Source of the DNA: Pisaster brevispinus
Lineage: Eukaryota > Echinodermata > Asteroidea > Forcipulatida > Asteriidae
Assembly (NCBI GenBank): GCA_023634235.1
Contig: JAMKCF010000003.1
Span: 23,034,742-23,098,741, forward strand
DNA length: 64,000 nucleotides
Reading direction: 5' to 3'
The position numbers were made by a program, and so were the translations under genes. Below the pieces are notes generated by a model, which had not been told where the DNA came from, made no database searches, and saw only the letters and a list, made by a program, of their open reading frames with translations. Within the stretch, counting starts at the first letter, position 1; each line of letters begins with the position of its first letter. Below are positions 12,201 to 26,000 of this stretch, in pieces.

Positions 12201-14910
12201 TATTTTCAAACTCATTACTCTGTGTGTGTAGTTATTCCATATTTTGTAAACATGCTTAATATTGATATTTTAAATTTAATTGAGATCTTAAGAAGGAAAA
12301 GGATGGGTTTGAAACATTAATTATAGATGTAAGTTGCAATTAGTTAAAAATAATAGGTTAATGACCTCCATTTCGACCCTACCAGAATCTTTCTCAAAGG
12401 CTATTAAACCCTTTTTTTTTTCTTTTTTTTTAAAGCCTTTTAGACTGTTAGAAAGACTGTGCTAGGGTCTAAACATGAATACAGGATGACACCAATATGG
12501 AAGTTACACAATTTTCTTTTATATTTAGTAGTTGGGGGGAGGTAATGGGCTACCATTTGATATCAACACCAGGATGTTTCAGAATGATAACGTGAACAAG
12601 AAAAATTCAGTGTGTGAAAGCTTGTCATAGGAGCATTGCTGTAATTGTTGAAGTGCATTTATACAAATCTGGATAATTTCTAGAGTTTTGGATGAGGCTC
12701 TTCAATTAACCCTTGAGTTATTTCCAGGTCCTTCCCACACCAAAAACGAACACCGTGTGTAACTCAACACCCAAACTGTTGGACTCTTATTATGGTGGTA
12801 TGCCTGATCCCATTAGCCTTTTTGAGGTATGGTGGACACTATAGGAGTGCACTGTTTGGTTTGGGCGATACAGACAAATTTACCCAAACCAAATAGTGTC
12901 ATAGTATTGTGTCCACCATATCTCAAAATGGCTTATGTAAAACATGATCAGTTTACTAGTGCAGTCCTCAGTCCAACACCATTCAGTAACTCAACACCCA
13001 AACTGTTGGACTCTGATTATGGTGATATGCCTGATCCCATGTAAAGCATAATCAGTTTACTAGTGCAGTCCTCAGTCCAACACCATTCAGTAACTCAACA
13101 TCCAAACTGTTGGACTCTGATTATGGTGGTATGCCTGATCTCATGTAAAGCATGATCAGTTTACTAGTGCAGCCCTCAGTCCAACACCATTCAGTAACTC
13201 AACACCCAAACTGTTGGGCTCTGATTATGGTGATATGCCTGATCCCATGTAAAACATAATCAGTTCACTAGTGCAGTCCTCAGTCCAACACCATTCAGTA
13301 ACTCAACATCCAAACTGTTGGACTCTGATTATGGTGGTATGCCTGATCTCATGTAAAGCATGATCAGTTTACTAGTGCAGTCTTCAGTCCAACACCATTC
13401 AGTAACTCAACACCCAAACTGTTGGACTCTGATTATGGTGATATGCCTGATCCCATGTAAAGCATAATCAGTTTACTAGTGCAGTCCTCAGTCCAACACC
13501 ATTCAGTAACTCAACATCCAAACTGTTGGACTCTGATTATGGTGGTATGCCTGATCTCATGTAAAGCATGATCAGTTTACTAGTGCAGCCCTCAGTCCAA
13601 CACCATTCAGTAACTCAACATCCAAACTGTTGGACTCTGATTATGGTGATATGCCTGATCCCATGTAAAGCATGATCAGTTTACTAGTGCAGCCCTCAGT
13701 CCAACACCATTCAGTAACTCAACACCCAAACTGTTGGGCTCTGATTATGGTGATATGCCTGATCCCATGTAAAACATACTCAGTTCACTAGTGCAGTCCT
13801 TAGTCCTACACAATCAAAAAAATACATGCAGTTTTGATGGGTAGGGGTGTTAGGGTTGGGGAAAACGAGATGAAAAATTGCAAGTGAGTTGGTGCCTGAT
13901 CTCATGTGAAGCATATCCATTTGACTTGTGCAGTCCTCAGTCCAACATATTTTTAAAAAAAAACATGCAGTTTTGATGGGTTTGGGGAGCAGGATTTTCC
14001 CTAGGATTTGTCAAAACCGTGAGGCATTCTGGACCTGAGTTTTGGGAAGTTTGCCCTCAACACACTAGATGGAAGCGAGGTCCTTGGGATGTTTTTCACT
14101 TTGTGCTTATCTTCGGTTTCAAAAGCCCTGATGTGCATTTTGGAAGATTCTTAAAATGCTGTTATCTTTATCTTGTTTATGAAATTGACCTGAAGTCTGA
14201 AAAATAAATGTGAGCGTATAAAAAAATGTCATGCGAATCATCCTGTAATGTACGCTAGCTTGTTCATGGGAAGAACCCTGGGTGAAAGAGGGGACAAATG
14301 GCAGGTGAATTTCAAGTTCACCCAATCTTAGAGGTGAAGATTTGATCCGGATTGTTCCTCTGTTTGTTTTGTTTTCCAGACGTCTGTATCAGTTTGTAGG
14401 AGTGATACCAAGCTCTTCTGAGACACCTGTATTTCAGAATGTCTTTCATAAATATGAAGCAAGCCCCGGTAAGTCATCCTTGAGAGTTAACAAAACTATA
14501 CGTCCCCTAATGGAGTACCGTTTGTCACATCTGGGCTTCCTCTACCTGTCATTCATCTTTAATAGATAGAGTGCAAAAGCGTATTGTCAATCTTGTTAGC
14601 GTTGGGTGGAGATCATGGTATCTACCTCTTTCCCACTGAATGATACAAACAAAGCAAAAGCCAAGTTCATTTGTTTTTGATCTTTACTAACATTTTGACC
14701 GTTTTGTCTGCAATTGTCATTCCAGCCAGCTTCCTTGAGTTGCCCGGTAACTTTGGTTACAGCAAACTCCAGTTCTTCTACCCCAAGTCCAAGACCATGC
14801 CGTCACACTTTGCTTGGATGACGGGTAAGATGACATAGTTGTTGTGTCTCAACGAAAAAGATTTGTTGTGTCTGATCAACACTTTGAGATGTAAGCAGCT
14901 GAGCCGAGTT

Positions 14911-14953
<43 letters not shown>

Positions 14954-17900
14954 GCTATTTATAACGCGCACATATCGGCCAATAAAGGCGCTCAAGGCCC
15001 TACACAAAGAAAAATACACAGAAAGAACGAATAGAGTTAAGAGGTAAAAGCTAATTTCATGAGATGGGTTTTGAGAGATTCTTTGAAGGGAAGGATAGTC
15101 ACAGAAGTTTTTATATGAAGGGGTAGCTGATTCCAAAGACGGGGTGCTGCAATGGAGAAGGATCTATCCCCCCCCCATGTGCCGTGTGATTTAGGTTCTT
15201 GGAGCAAATATTTATTACATGATCGCAGGGTGCGAGATGGTTTGTTTATTGTGAGCAGGTCAAGAATATAAGAAGGAGCTTTGCCATTGAGAGCTTTGAA
15301 GACCCTCATCATCAGTTTGTAGATTATTCTGTATTGGACTGGTAGCCAGTGGAGACTTTTCAGGATAGGTGTGGTGTGAGATGATTTTTTTTCCAATGTC
15401 ACTACGCGTCAAGTATCGTTCTCATGACATACTCTGACCCTGTGTCAAATTCCAGGCTTGCATCATCAAAGGCGCAATCCCATCACCCCACCTGCCATAC
15501 TTTTGTGGGTTTTAGGTTTTGACAGCCAGGATAAATTTAAGAACATACTGTTGAGTGCACCGAAGAATTGAATTATTTCTTTATTTTATTTGTCAACCAA
15601 CCAGGGCCTGGCATATACTTTGGAGTATTCGACTTCAATAACCAATCAACAGACAACGTGACCAAGGACAGCCGTCTCTTACCATACCCTGAAAGTGGGA
15701 AGGAAGGTAGTAGCGGTGATGTTGAGCCTATCGCCATGACGATGACTGAGTTCCACGTATTGCTTCTATTCCCTGACAGGTGGGTCAAAGGTCATACATC
15801 AGGGCATCTAAAAAAAACTTTCTTTTTTTTCAATTTTCAGAATTGGATTTACTTTATCTGTTTAACCCTCCTACTATTGGTATCATTTTCTAGTGAGTTG
15901 AGCAACCATTTGAAACTGCACGGGTTGTGTTTGATGAAACAACTTTGCACAGGCTAATTGTTTGCATATGTATATTGTGTATGATATAATAACTGCAGGC
16001 TGGCATAGTTTATCTCATTCAAAACCACAGTGGATGATATTGAATGGTCAGACAGTAGGAGGGCTGACTGTGTGCTGTGTAGATGCATTCACCACATGAG
16101 GAGATCATGCTGCATGCTGGCATAGTTTATCTCTCATTCAAAACCACAGTGGATGATATTGAATGGTCAGAATTAAGTTGTTATTTATTTTCCGCTTGCT
16201 CAACCAAATTCTTGGAAAATTTAAATTAAAGCCGATGGTCAAGTGGATGGTCAATGTGGGAGGTGGGTAAAGTGCTCTCCACTCACCATTGTGGCCCTTT
16301 TTTGATTCCCTGCCAGTCCTGTATATGAGTAGACTTGTGTGCTGTTTCTCCTCAGTGCCTGGTTTTTCTCCGGGCCCTCCGGTTTTCTTCACTCTGGAAA
16401 AATGAAACCCTTTGTATCTCTGGCTGTGGTCCATGGTATTTTATGGGTTGATGTACTATGTAGGAGTTTGGATGCTCCTTGATCATTGTGTACTTTTCTT
16501 TTCAGGATGAAAGTGATGTGTGTTTTGAATGAGCAGCTCATTGATGAAGACGTGTACCATGCAGTGAGTAGTTCATCAATTGCAAACTTACTTGTTTGTT
16601 GGGGTTTTTTTTTGTACTCACACAAAAACAAACAGACACAGACACCCCTCTGGCTAACACCCAGACACCCCTCTGGCTAGCACCCAGAAACCCCTCTGGC
16701 AAACAGCCAGACACCCCTCAATCTAACACCCAAACAACCCACGTTCTAACACCCAAACAACCCTCTAGCTAGCACCCAGACACCCCTGTGGTTAACACCA
16801 AGACACCCCTCTGGCTAACACCCAGACACCCCTCTGGCTAACACCATGGTCACAATAATTAATCAAACTTGTTTCATGTTCTGACAGAGATACGGTAAAA
16901 TCTTGGGCATCTGTAGAGACAGGACCAGAGGTACCATCTGGACCTTCACAGATCAGAGTGTCTTCAAGTACAAAGTGGTTAAAGAATCGAGGTAAGAGTG
17001 CAACGCAGAGATTGTTACACACTTATGACCAGGAGACAGAGTTTCATAGGGCTAGCTAGCTCAGTTGGTAGAGCACTGGCGTGTAATTCTGGAGATCACA
17101 GGTTCAAATCCTGCTCTGGCCAATTTGTCTTTGTTCAACCCAAATTTGATTTACCACCATCCAATAAATGACATTTGTTTGTTTTTGCAGGGACGTCTGG
17201 CGAATGTATCTTGACCAAGGTGACTTTGACCGAGCCAAAGAACATTGTCGGGAAAATCCAGCCAACCTGGACAAAGTGCTGACCAGGCAGGCTGAACATT
17301 TCTTTGAAAAGGAAAAGTAAGTTTATATATCCTTAACCCTCCTACTCTTGGTAACACTTTCAAGCGAGTTGACCACTCAGTTGAAATCACTCAACAGCAC
17401 AGGTTGTGTATGGCAGCACAACTGTGCATAGACCTAGCTGTGCGTACTGTGTAGATACATTTGCCACATGATATCATATTGCAGGCTGGCATAGTTTTTC
17501 TATCATTCAAAACTACAGTGAATGACATTGAATGGTCAGACAGTGGGAGAGTTGACTTTGTACCGTGTGGTTAAAATTCACCGCATGATGTCATAGTTTA
17601 TCATTCAAAACCACAGTGGATGATATTGAATGGTCAGACAGTGGGAGGGTTGACTGTGTACTGTGCAGTTAAAATTCACCACATGATGTCATAGTACAGA
17701 CTGTCTTAGTTTATCATTCAAAACCACAGTGGATGATATTGAATGGTCAGACAGTAGGAGGGTTGATTGTGTTCTGTGTAGATCTATACATTCACCATAT
17801 CACCATGATATCATAATTGCATAGGCCATCTATTAATCAAAACCACAGTGGATGGTATCAAATGGATAGAAAGTAGGAGGGTTAAGGTGTTAGAATTGTG

Positions 17901-18105
17901 CAACACCGTTTTTTTATAATTCTGAGGTTTACATTCCTGTCCTCATTCTTCATCACCAGGTACGATAAGAGCGCCCTCTATTTTGCCATGACGGAGAGGT
18001 CGTTTGAAGAGGTCGCATTGAAGTTCATCGAGGCACAGCAGACGACCGCGTTGAGAATGTTCCTGAGTAAAAAGCTGAGTACTCTAAAGCCTGGGGTCAG
18101 TTCGT

Positions 18106-18137
<32 letters not shown>

Positions 18138-21100
18138 TCTTGAGATACGCTTATTTTTGAGAGAGCAAGGCCACGTGCATTTTTTTAAGTACATTCCAGT
18201 GCATTTCCTGGCAAGCAAGCTTATACACTGGTCATATGGGAACTTTACATATTGTAGCATACTCTTGATATATATTCAAGAGTTATATGAAAAAAAGACT
18301 GAACAAGTTTTGAGATGTGCCCCTTTTTCTTCTTGGTTTCTTCCATTGAGCTATGTACAAATCGCGCCTACAGGCTCTGTGGCTCTTTTGTAAAGGTGTG
18401 ATGTTACAATAAAATCAATTTTCCTACCATACAAATATTTATTTAATTTTACTGATATGTTGTAACTGGCATTATCCCAAAAAACAAAAACAAAACAGTC
18501 ATTGAAGGTTGTTCTGCTTCAGGGTTTGTGAATAATCTTGTCATGTTCTTCAAACTATTCCAAACCTATTCTGCTATTGCAAACTTTGTGCAATTGTTGA
18601 AAGCTAACATTAAATGAAACGTCACTTAACCCTTTCAGCCCCAATGGCGACTTTAGTCAACTGTGCACTATACCCTGCTTGAGCCACAATGGCGACTTTA
18701 CTCGCCCAAGATAACACACAAAAAGCACTCAAGCCTGAGCACAAAGGCCATTTGTTAAAAGCTGTAATTTTGTCCATGTTCATCCTCCATACCCAAACTT
18801 ACCATCATTGTAAAATGAAAGATTGGATCTTTCCAGTGACTGTAAACTAAAATAAGGTTGTTATTATGCAATTACTTCAAATTGGAGTGGAAAGATCTGA
18901 AATGCCAAACACCTACAGAGTGCCATAAGGTTGTGTGCAAAAAAGTGTTTGGGATTACAGAACACACTGAGGAAACAAACTTGGACATTTTTTGGCTGAG
19001 TTCAATGATTCTTGAATTATATGAAAGGAAATTCAACAATTGTTATTACTTATTTTGCTCTTAAATGAAATCTTCTAGGTAATAATACAGTTTGTAAAAT
19101 CGAACTTTGAACACGATCTTCCTGATGTGTGAGAATATGTGTTTCACGCTTGAGTGGCCAAACAATGTGGGCTCCAGCAGTTGTTTATGTCAAAAGAACG
19201 TGGGGCTGAAAGAGTTAATTGAGTACAACTTACTGATTATTGACTAATCTTTCATCAACAGGAATTCTCATTTTTGTCATTTAAATTGTTTAGAAGTAAA
19301 TTATTATTTTTTGTTTACCAAATTGTCTGCCTTGTCCCTTTTTTTTTTAATTCAACGCCTTCTCAATTTGTCACTTTTACTGTAAGCAATTATCTTGACT
19401 TGTTTAGTCTTTGGACTGAAACTTGACTTGTTTAGTGTTCAGACTATAGTCCAGTTGTATTTTTTATTAACAAAAACGGATTGAATTGTTTTCTCCACCA
19501 TTAGGAGAAGACCCAGATGACGATGCTAGTCATGTGGTTGATTGAGTTGTACCTCAACCAGCTCGGTGAGTTCCGCTCCAAGGAGGAAGCCCGTAATACT
19601 CACGACACTGTCCACACCGAGTTCCAGAAGTTCCTCGCTCAGTCCATGGTCAGGGTGAGTAACTAACTGACAGGCACAGGCTCAACCCGGATGCTTGAAG
19701 CATTATCAGTCATTCAGGTTTGACTGCAGTGTTTCTTCCCTGCCTTTCAGGTCAGTGGACCCTGGGTCCGAATCCCGCCTCTGACCAGAGGCTCATATTG
19801 TGGATTGGGTTTTCAGTCCCTACATAGGCCATATTTCATGGTACTGCTTTATACCAAAGAATTCTCTACTTATTGGCATCCTGTAAAGTGCATACTTCAA
19901 GGGTAGTTTGCATATTTTTTATGTGTTTTCCCAATTTTTTTTATATCATTCAATGCCTTCTTAACCTGTCATGTTTCCTGCGCCAGGAGTGTCTTTTAGA
20001 CAGACATGGCGCATTATAAATTGCCACTATTATTATTATTATTTAATTGTTTATCTTGAGCTGTTTAATATCTAGACTACAACTTCACTTGTTTAGTGTT
20101 TAGACTATAGTCTAGTTGTATTTTTTATTTTTTTTAACTTGTTCAATAAACCAAGTTGAATCGAATGGAAATTTTTTTGTTTTAGGTAAGCGCAGAATTT
20201 CATGGGAAGCAGGGCTGTGAATTTGGGCCCTGATTGCGTAGGTTTTCCCCAGTTGGGGTTTTCCTCCCACGTCATCTCCAGAAAACCTCAAAAACCTCCC
20301 AAAAACCTAAACATCAAGTTACTGCTTGTGTAATTTGGTATTCCTGCAGCCGATTTCACGAAACGCTAGGATTAATCCTATCTCGAGTTAGGACGAGTAG
20401 CTAGTCCTAACTTAGGATTAATCTTAAGGTTTACAAGTTACAGTGCAAGGCTGGGACTCGTCCTAAGTCCTAAGATTAATGCTAAGTTAGGAAGAGTTTG
20501 GTGAAATCGACGGCTGACCCTTGCAAATGTTGTCCAAATACTTGAAGATGTTGGTATGGTTGGTGTGTATTTCAGGACTGTCTGAGTGGTAACGTGGACA
20601 CAGTGTATGATTTGATCGCTAGCCATGGAGACGTTGAAGACATGGTCTTCTTTGCCATGCTCATGAAAGGTGCGTTAACAATCCACCCCTAACACATAAT
20701 GGCACAAGCCCAAACAGCGCCCTCACCGAGGTCAGTGTAGACCTGTCCTTGGCTGACAGTTGTGCGCGGCATGTACATGCATGCACTTTTATGTTGTTTG
20801 ACTTAGGCGATGGCGGCTAATGCCAATTTCCATGAAATTGATAGCTTGTATTACATGGATAGACTTCAATTAGTAACTAGTGAATTAACTGACCAGCAGC
20901 CGATTTTAGGAAACTTTACGCAACTGCGTAAATCCATTTGTGCAAGATTTCTCGTGTTGGTGGGTTCTCAACTTTAGCAATAAATGTTGCGCAAGTGGAC
21001 TTTCACAGTTGCGTAAAGCTTTGAAAGTTTGACGGCTGGGCCCAATTATATAAAGCTGTGAAGCAAAACATAGCTGCAAGTTTCTTTACTGAGCAATAAA

Positions 21101-23025
21101 TGAGTGGGGCGCCAGTGGCGACACTGTATTACTTTATGGAATTTGGGGTGGTAGCCTGTCCCTCAACTGAGTCACACTCTCTTTTTGCACCAATGTGAAA
21201 AATAAATCACAATATTATTTCTTTTGACTAAGATAAAAACTACAAAAATCCTAGGTTATACTTAAAGATGACCCGATGCCGTTCATTCATTTTTTCAGAC
21301 TACGAGCGAGTCATCAGTCACCACATCCAGCACGATGACTACCACTCCGCCCTCGAGGTGCTACGTAAACCCAAGGACACCGAGCTGTATTATAAATTCT
21401 CCCCGGTGCTCATGCAGCACATCCCCAACGAGCTGGTCAGTGCGTGGATCGAGCAGGGCAAGACGCTGGACCCCAAGAAGTTGATCCCGGCCCTGGTGCA
21501 GTACGACCATTCAGCACAAGCCAGCCAGGTATGGACAATGTGACTTCCGCAGAACCCTTTTGGTGCCACACTGGATTATATTTTTTTTTACTTAGTGGTG
21601 AAGATTTTATTTTTCAGCCGCCAGATAATTATGTGGCGCTTTTTACACCCAATGGGCATCCCAAAGTGCTCATTATTTTTTCTGCAGGTATGCAGAGCTA
21701 TGTTTGCAAAAGAAATCAGACACACTTATGCTAGAACTAAGAACTAAGAACTAAGAACCATTCCAACAGCTCAAGTCCACGTGCTGCATCTCTTTGGAAC
21801 TCCTTGCCTGGTGTATGTTTCCCTCCATCCTACAATCTTGACTGTTTTAAGATGAATATCAATTCCTACCTTCAGCTCTCGTGAGTTGTTTTCATCTTAA
21901 ATATTTTCTTCTCTTAGGCCCTTACCAAGAGTGGCCTTTGGCTTTGTTTGGGGGCAAACTTGCATTAAAAAAAAAATAAATAAATAAATTGTTTACATTT
22001 TTACATACAGGTATACATGTTTATTTATACAAGTAACCTTGTAACAGTTTACACAGACCAATAGTTTGACAAGAATTCTGCAACTTGTTACTGGTAGCGA
22101 GTACAACTCTTGGGAAACAAGTGTAATATAGGAAGACTGTATTTTCAACTCACGTAGAAAACAAAGTGAAACTGATTGCTTTTTTTTTTTGCTTTTTTTT
22201 CGGACAGGTAAATGAAGCGATCCGTTTTCTTGAATTCTGCGTTCTGCTCCTGGATAACACGGAGCAGGCTATTCATAACTACCTCCTAGCGTTGTATGCC
22301 AAGTACCAGCCAGATAAACTCATGGGTTACCTGGAGAGACAAGGAGATGTAAGTTAACAAGATTTAGTTTTTGTCAATGTCCCTGTGAAGATGGGGGGGG
22401 TGGAAAAGCACCCAAAAAAAACAAATATTGCGCTGTTGAACTTTAAAAACATGGCGCTGATTTATTTATTTATTTATTATTTATTTTAAGTCCTTTCCTT
22501 TTCGTCCTTTGAAGACACTGACCCTGAACTGTTGAATTTAAACTCTGCCATCCTACGTCTCTTCAGAAACTGTGTGGTTACGTTTTTAGGTCGTCCCAGA
22601 TTAAGTTGGTTTTAAAACCCCCACCCACCCCTACCACTCTCGGTTTGGTTACATTAGTTTGAATGGTAGCGGACCAAGACCACCATACTATGTCAAAGGT
22701 CAGTTGTGAAGGACCATTTAAGGATTAGACCTATGCTGTTATTTTTTTCAAAGATTGAAGACAATGTGCATTATGATCTGAAGTACGCACTACGACTCTG
22801 CGCTGAGCATGGCCACAAGAGGGCGTGTGTCCACATCTACACGACGATGGGACTGTATGAAGAGGCAGTTGATCTAGCATTACAGGTACGCCCTCTAATA
22901 ATATGATGTTTAGTGGGATTGTTCTTCTTTGTCATTATTGTATATTGTTTGTTTTTCTTCTGTGGTTTCCTTGCCAGTTAGTTTAGATTCCCTGACTTGA
23001 CTAAGGAAATACAACAAAAGTTCTC

Positions 23026-23076
<51 letters not shown>

Positions 23077-26000
23077 CATTTATAATGCGCCATCTATCTA
23101 GTGTACAAGACCCTATTCCGAGGCGCAGAACAAAAAACAAAACATATAAGCAACAAAAGAGAAATATAGAATACAAAGACAATTATACAATGAATAATCT
23201 AAGACATGTTACAAGCTAAGTGCATGTGGAGTTAAATAAATAATAAGCACTGGGATTTGTTGTTTTCGTGAAATGAGAGAAATTATGAGTATGCATTCAT
23301 TGTGAATCGCAAAACTTCTTGTATGGCACATTTGTATGACAAAAAGACAAAGGTCTGGAATCGGGATTTCATAATAACCCCCGGAAAGGCAAATTACAAG
23401 CATGATTTCCAGTACCTTCTGTACCTCTTTGAAGGGGTGAAATGAAGTGGATATTCAAGTCAGCCGTCTGACTGACTGCAAAAAATTGAGGGTGCTCCTA
23501 AGTTGTTCTGGGCGTCAAAAACAGTCCGCCATCAGTCATTTTAGAACAATTTGACGGATATAGATACATCATCCAACTTGGGTAATGATGAATTTTGGCG
23601 CTTGACCCGTCTACCTTCAGGTGGACGTAGACCTTGCCAAGCAGAGTGCTGAGAAGCCAGAAGAAGACGACGAGCTCAAGAAGAAGCTTTGGTTGCGCAT
23701 CGCTAGACACGTCGTGGAGGAGCAGAGTGACATCCAGAAAGCCATGCTGGTACTCCAGGAATGCCCACAACTCAAGATCGAAGACATCTTGCCCTTCTTC
23801 CCTGATTTTGTCACCATTGATCACTTCAAGGTATGTGGGCAGTGGGAGGAGTTAAGAATTCTTTTAGAGTTGGGGATGGGGTTGAGAGGCAAGAGGGGTG
23901 GATGTTTCTGTTTTTTTGCAGCATGCTGGCAAACAAAATGATAAACAGGAAGGTATCTTTCTTTTCTGAGACATTGTAGAAACTCAATCTATCTCAAAGG
24001 AAGACGAGAAAAACTCTGCTTAGGACGAAAACTTACGGCCATTGTCATTGTTTGCATTCATACCACTAAGCTCGATTTCACAAAGCACTAAGATTCATCT
24101 GAAGATGAGTTGACAATATCACCATAGTGATTTGTGTGGTGACATTACACTTCGCTTAGCAAATAAGATTGATACACAACTTAACTGGTCCTTTTGGTCG
24201 CTAAGCAGTTTCTTTCACTCTTTATTGTATATTATATATCAAATAATAAACCACAAGGGAGCTGACTGGGTAGATTTCAAATAATTTGGGATTGAACAAA
24301 GAACAATTTACTGGAGCGGGACTTGAACCACTGACCTCCAGATTATTGCGTACCGACGCTCTACCAACTGAGCTATCCAGCCCTATGTTGGCGGTCTCCC
24401 TATTAGTCAATATCTTTGTTCGGGGTGCCAGTCAGAAGCCATATCACTGTTAGCTGCTGTGTAGCCAGGGATCACATCCAAGTTTATGGTACAGTATATT
24501 TATTTATTATGTATTATTCTATACTGGTATTTCCGATCCTAAATTCCCAAGTTTATGTTTTTAGTTGAGACACTATCTTTATTAATCTTAGGTAGTCCCA
24601 ATTTGTTCCGTCTCGTTTTCACTCATGGTGCTATTTAATTTTTACTTTTTTTCAGGATGCGATCTGCAGCTCGTTGGCTGACTACAACCAACACATTGAG
24701 TCCCTTAAGAACGAGATGAAAGATGCCACGGAGAGCGCTAAGGCCATCCGAGGAGACATCCAGGAGATGAGAAACAAGTAAGGCCCTGTCACACATAACA
24801 ATTTACAGGAATTACAATTTACAAGAAGGAAAACGTTCACGTTTCAATATGTGCGATTCATAATGCAGTGCGCCCTCTACAGTTTACCCCGGAGAGGTTA
24901 TTTTTCCCCAAAAGCAGTCGACTAATAACATCCGCAACTCGGCACACCAGGAGCAGTTTGGGACCTTTAAAGGGATGCCATGATTGTGAAAAACATTCAC
25001 CAACCTCACAAAAAATACCGTCTTATGCTTGTATGCCGGAAACACCGGAAAAAAACACATCTTGCCGCTTTAAACACCACAAAGAAACTTCAATCGGAGT
25101 CATGTGGCGGATACTGCGAGAAGACTAAAATAATCTGCTTAGAGGCTTTATGGAATTGGGCTTAGGTAAGTTTCCATTGTGTACGTAGTTCTGAGCTTGC
25201 ACACATTTCCGAGAACAATGGATGTATCTGGTAAGTCTGCTGCCACCTAGTGTCCCAAACTTTCTCCGATTACAATGCAGATATTTTGTTTTATTTCTTA
25301 TCTTTTGAAGTAGGCGTGTTTTTTTTGTGTTATTTTCCCCCAGGTATGGGATTGTCGGAGGCAACCAGAAATGTTCAGCCTGCAACTACCCACTGTTGAC
25401 GCGTTCCTTCTACCTCTTCCCATGTCAACACATGTTCCACTCTGATTGCTTAGTAAATGAGGTATGTTTACAAGGGACTTAGGGCCTTGTCACATGAGGC
25501 AACTTTTACAGGCAACTTGGAGGCAACCAACTGCAGTGCATGCAAACTGAACACTCTGGTAGCACAGGAGTAATTTTTCATACTTTGTTTTACAATCCAC
25601 AAGAAAAATATGTGAACATTCAGATGTGAATGGCTTTTCTTCTTGGAGATTGCCTGGAACTGGTTGCCTGTAATTGCCTCATGTGACATGGGCCTAATAC
25701 TGGCTGAAGACTTATAATGGACCAGCTGGGGGAAAAAGGAGTGTTGCTAGAAAATGTGTTGTTAAAACCAAACATTAAAAACAAGAAATAAAGATCGCAT
25801 GAGACATTCTTTGTCATTGTTCTTCCCTTACTTCTTCTGACTGCGATCTGCTCCTCTCTATTCACTTCTTTCTACTTGGCTGCTGCTGTTACACTAGTAT
25901 ACTTGTATGTGTGGGTAAGGCATTTGTACGGGGCCCAATTTCATAAAGCTGTTAAGCAGAACATTCTGCTTGGCAAATTTCTTTACTTAGCAAGAAATGA

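Noticed and set aside
12829..13044. Open frame within the 104-bp satellite
   Set aside because: It follows the tandem repeat unit and has no exon signals.
14912..15136. Poly-Tyr protein on the minus strand
   Set aside because: It is the translation of the (ATT)n tail of a LINE.
17050..17122. Functional tRNA gene
   Set aside because: A and B boxes are good but the acceptor stem mispairs, and the flanks are those of SINE family A.
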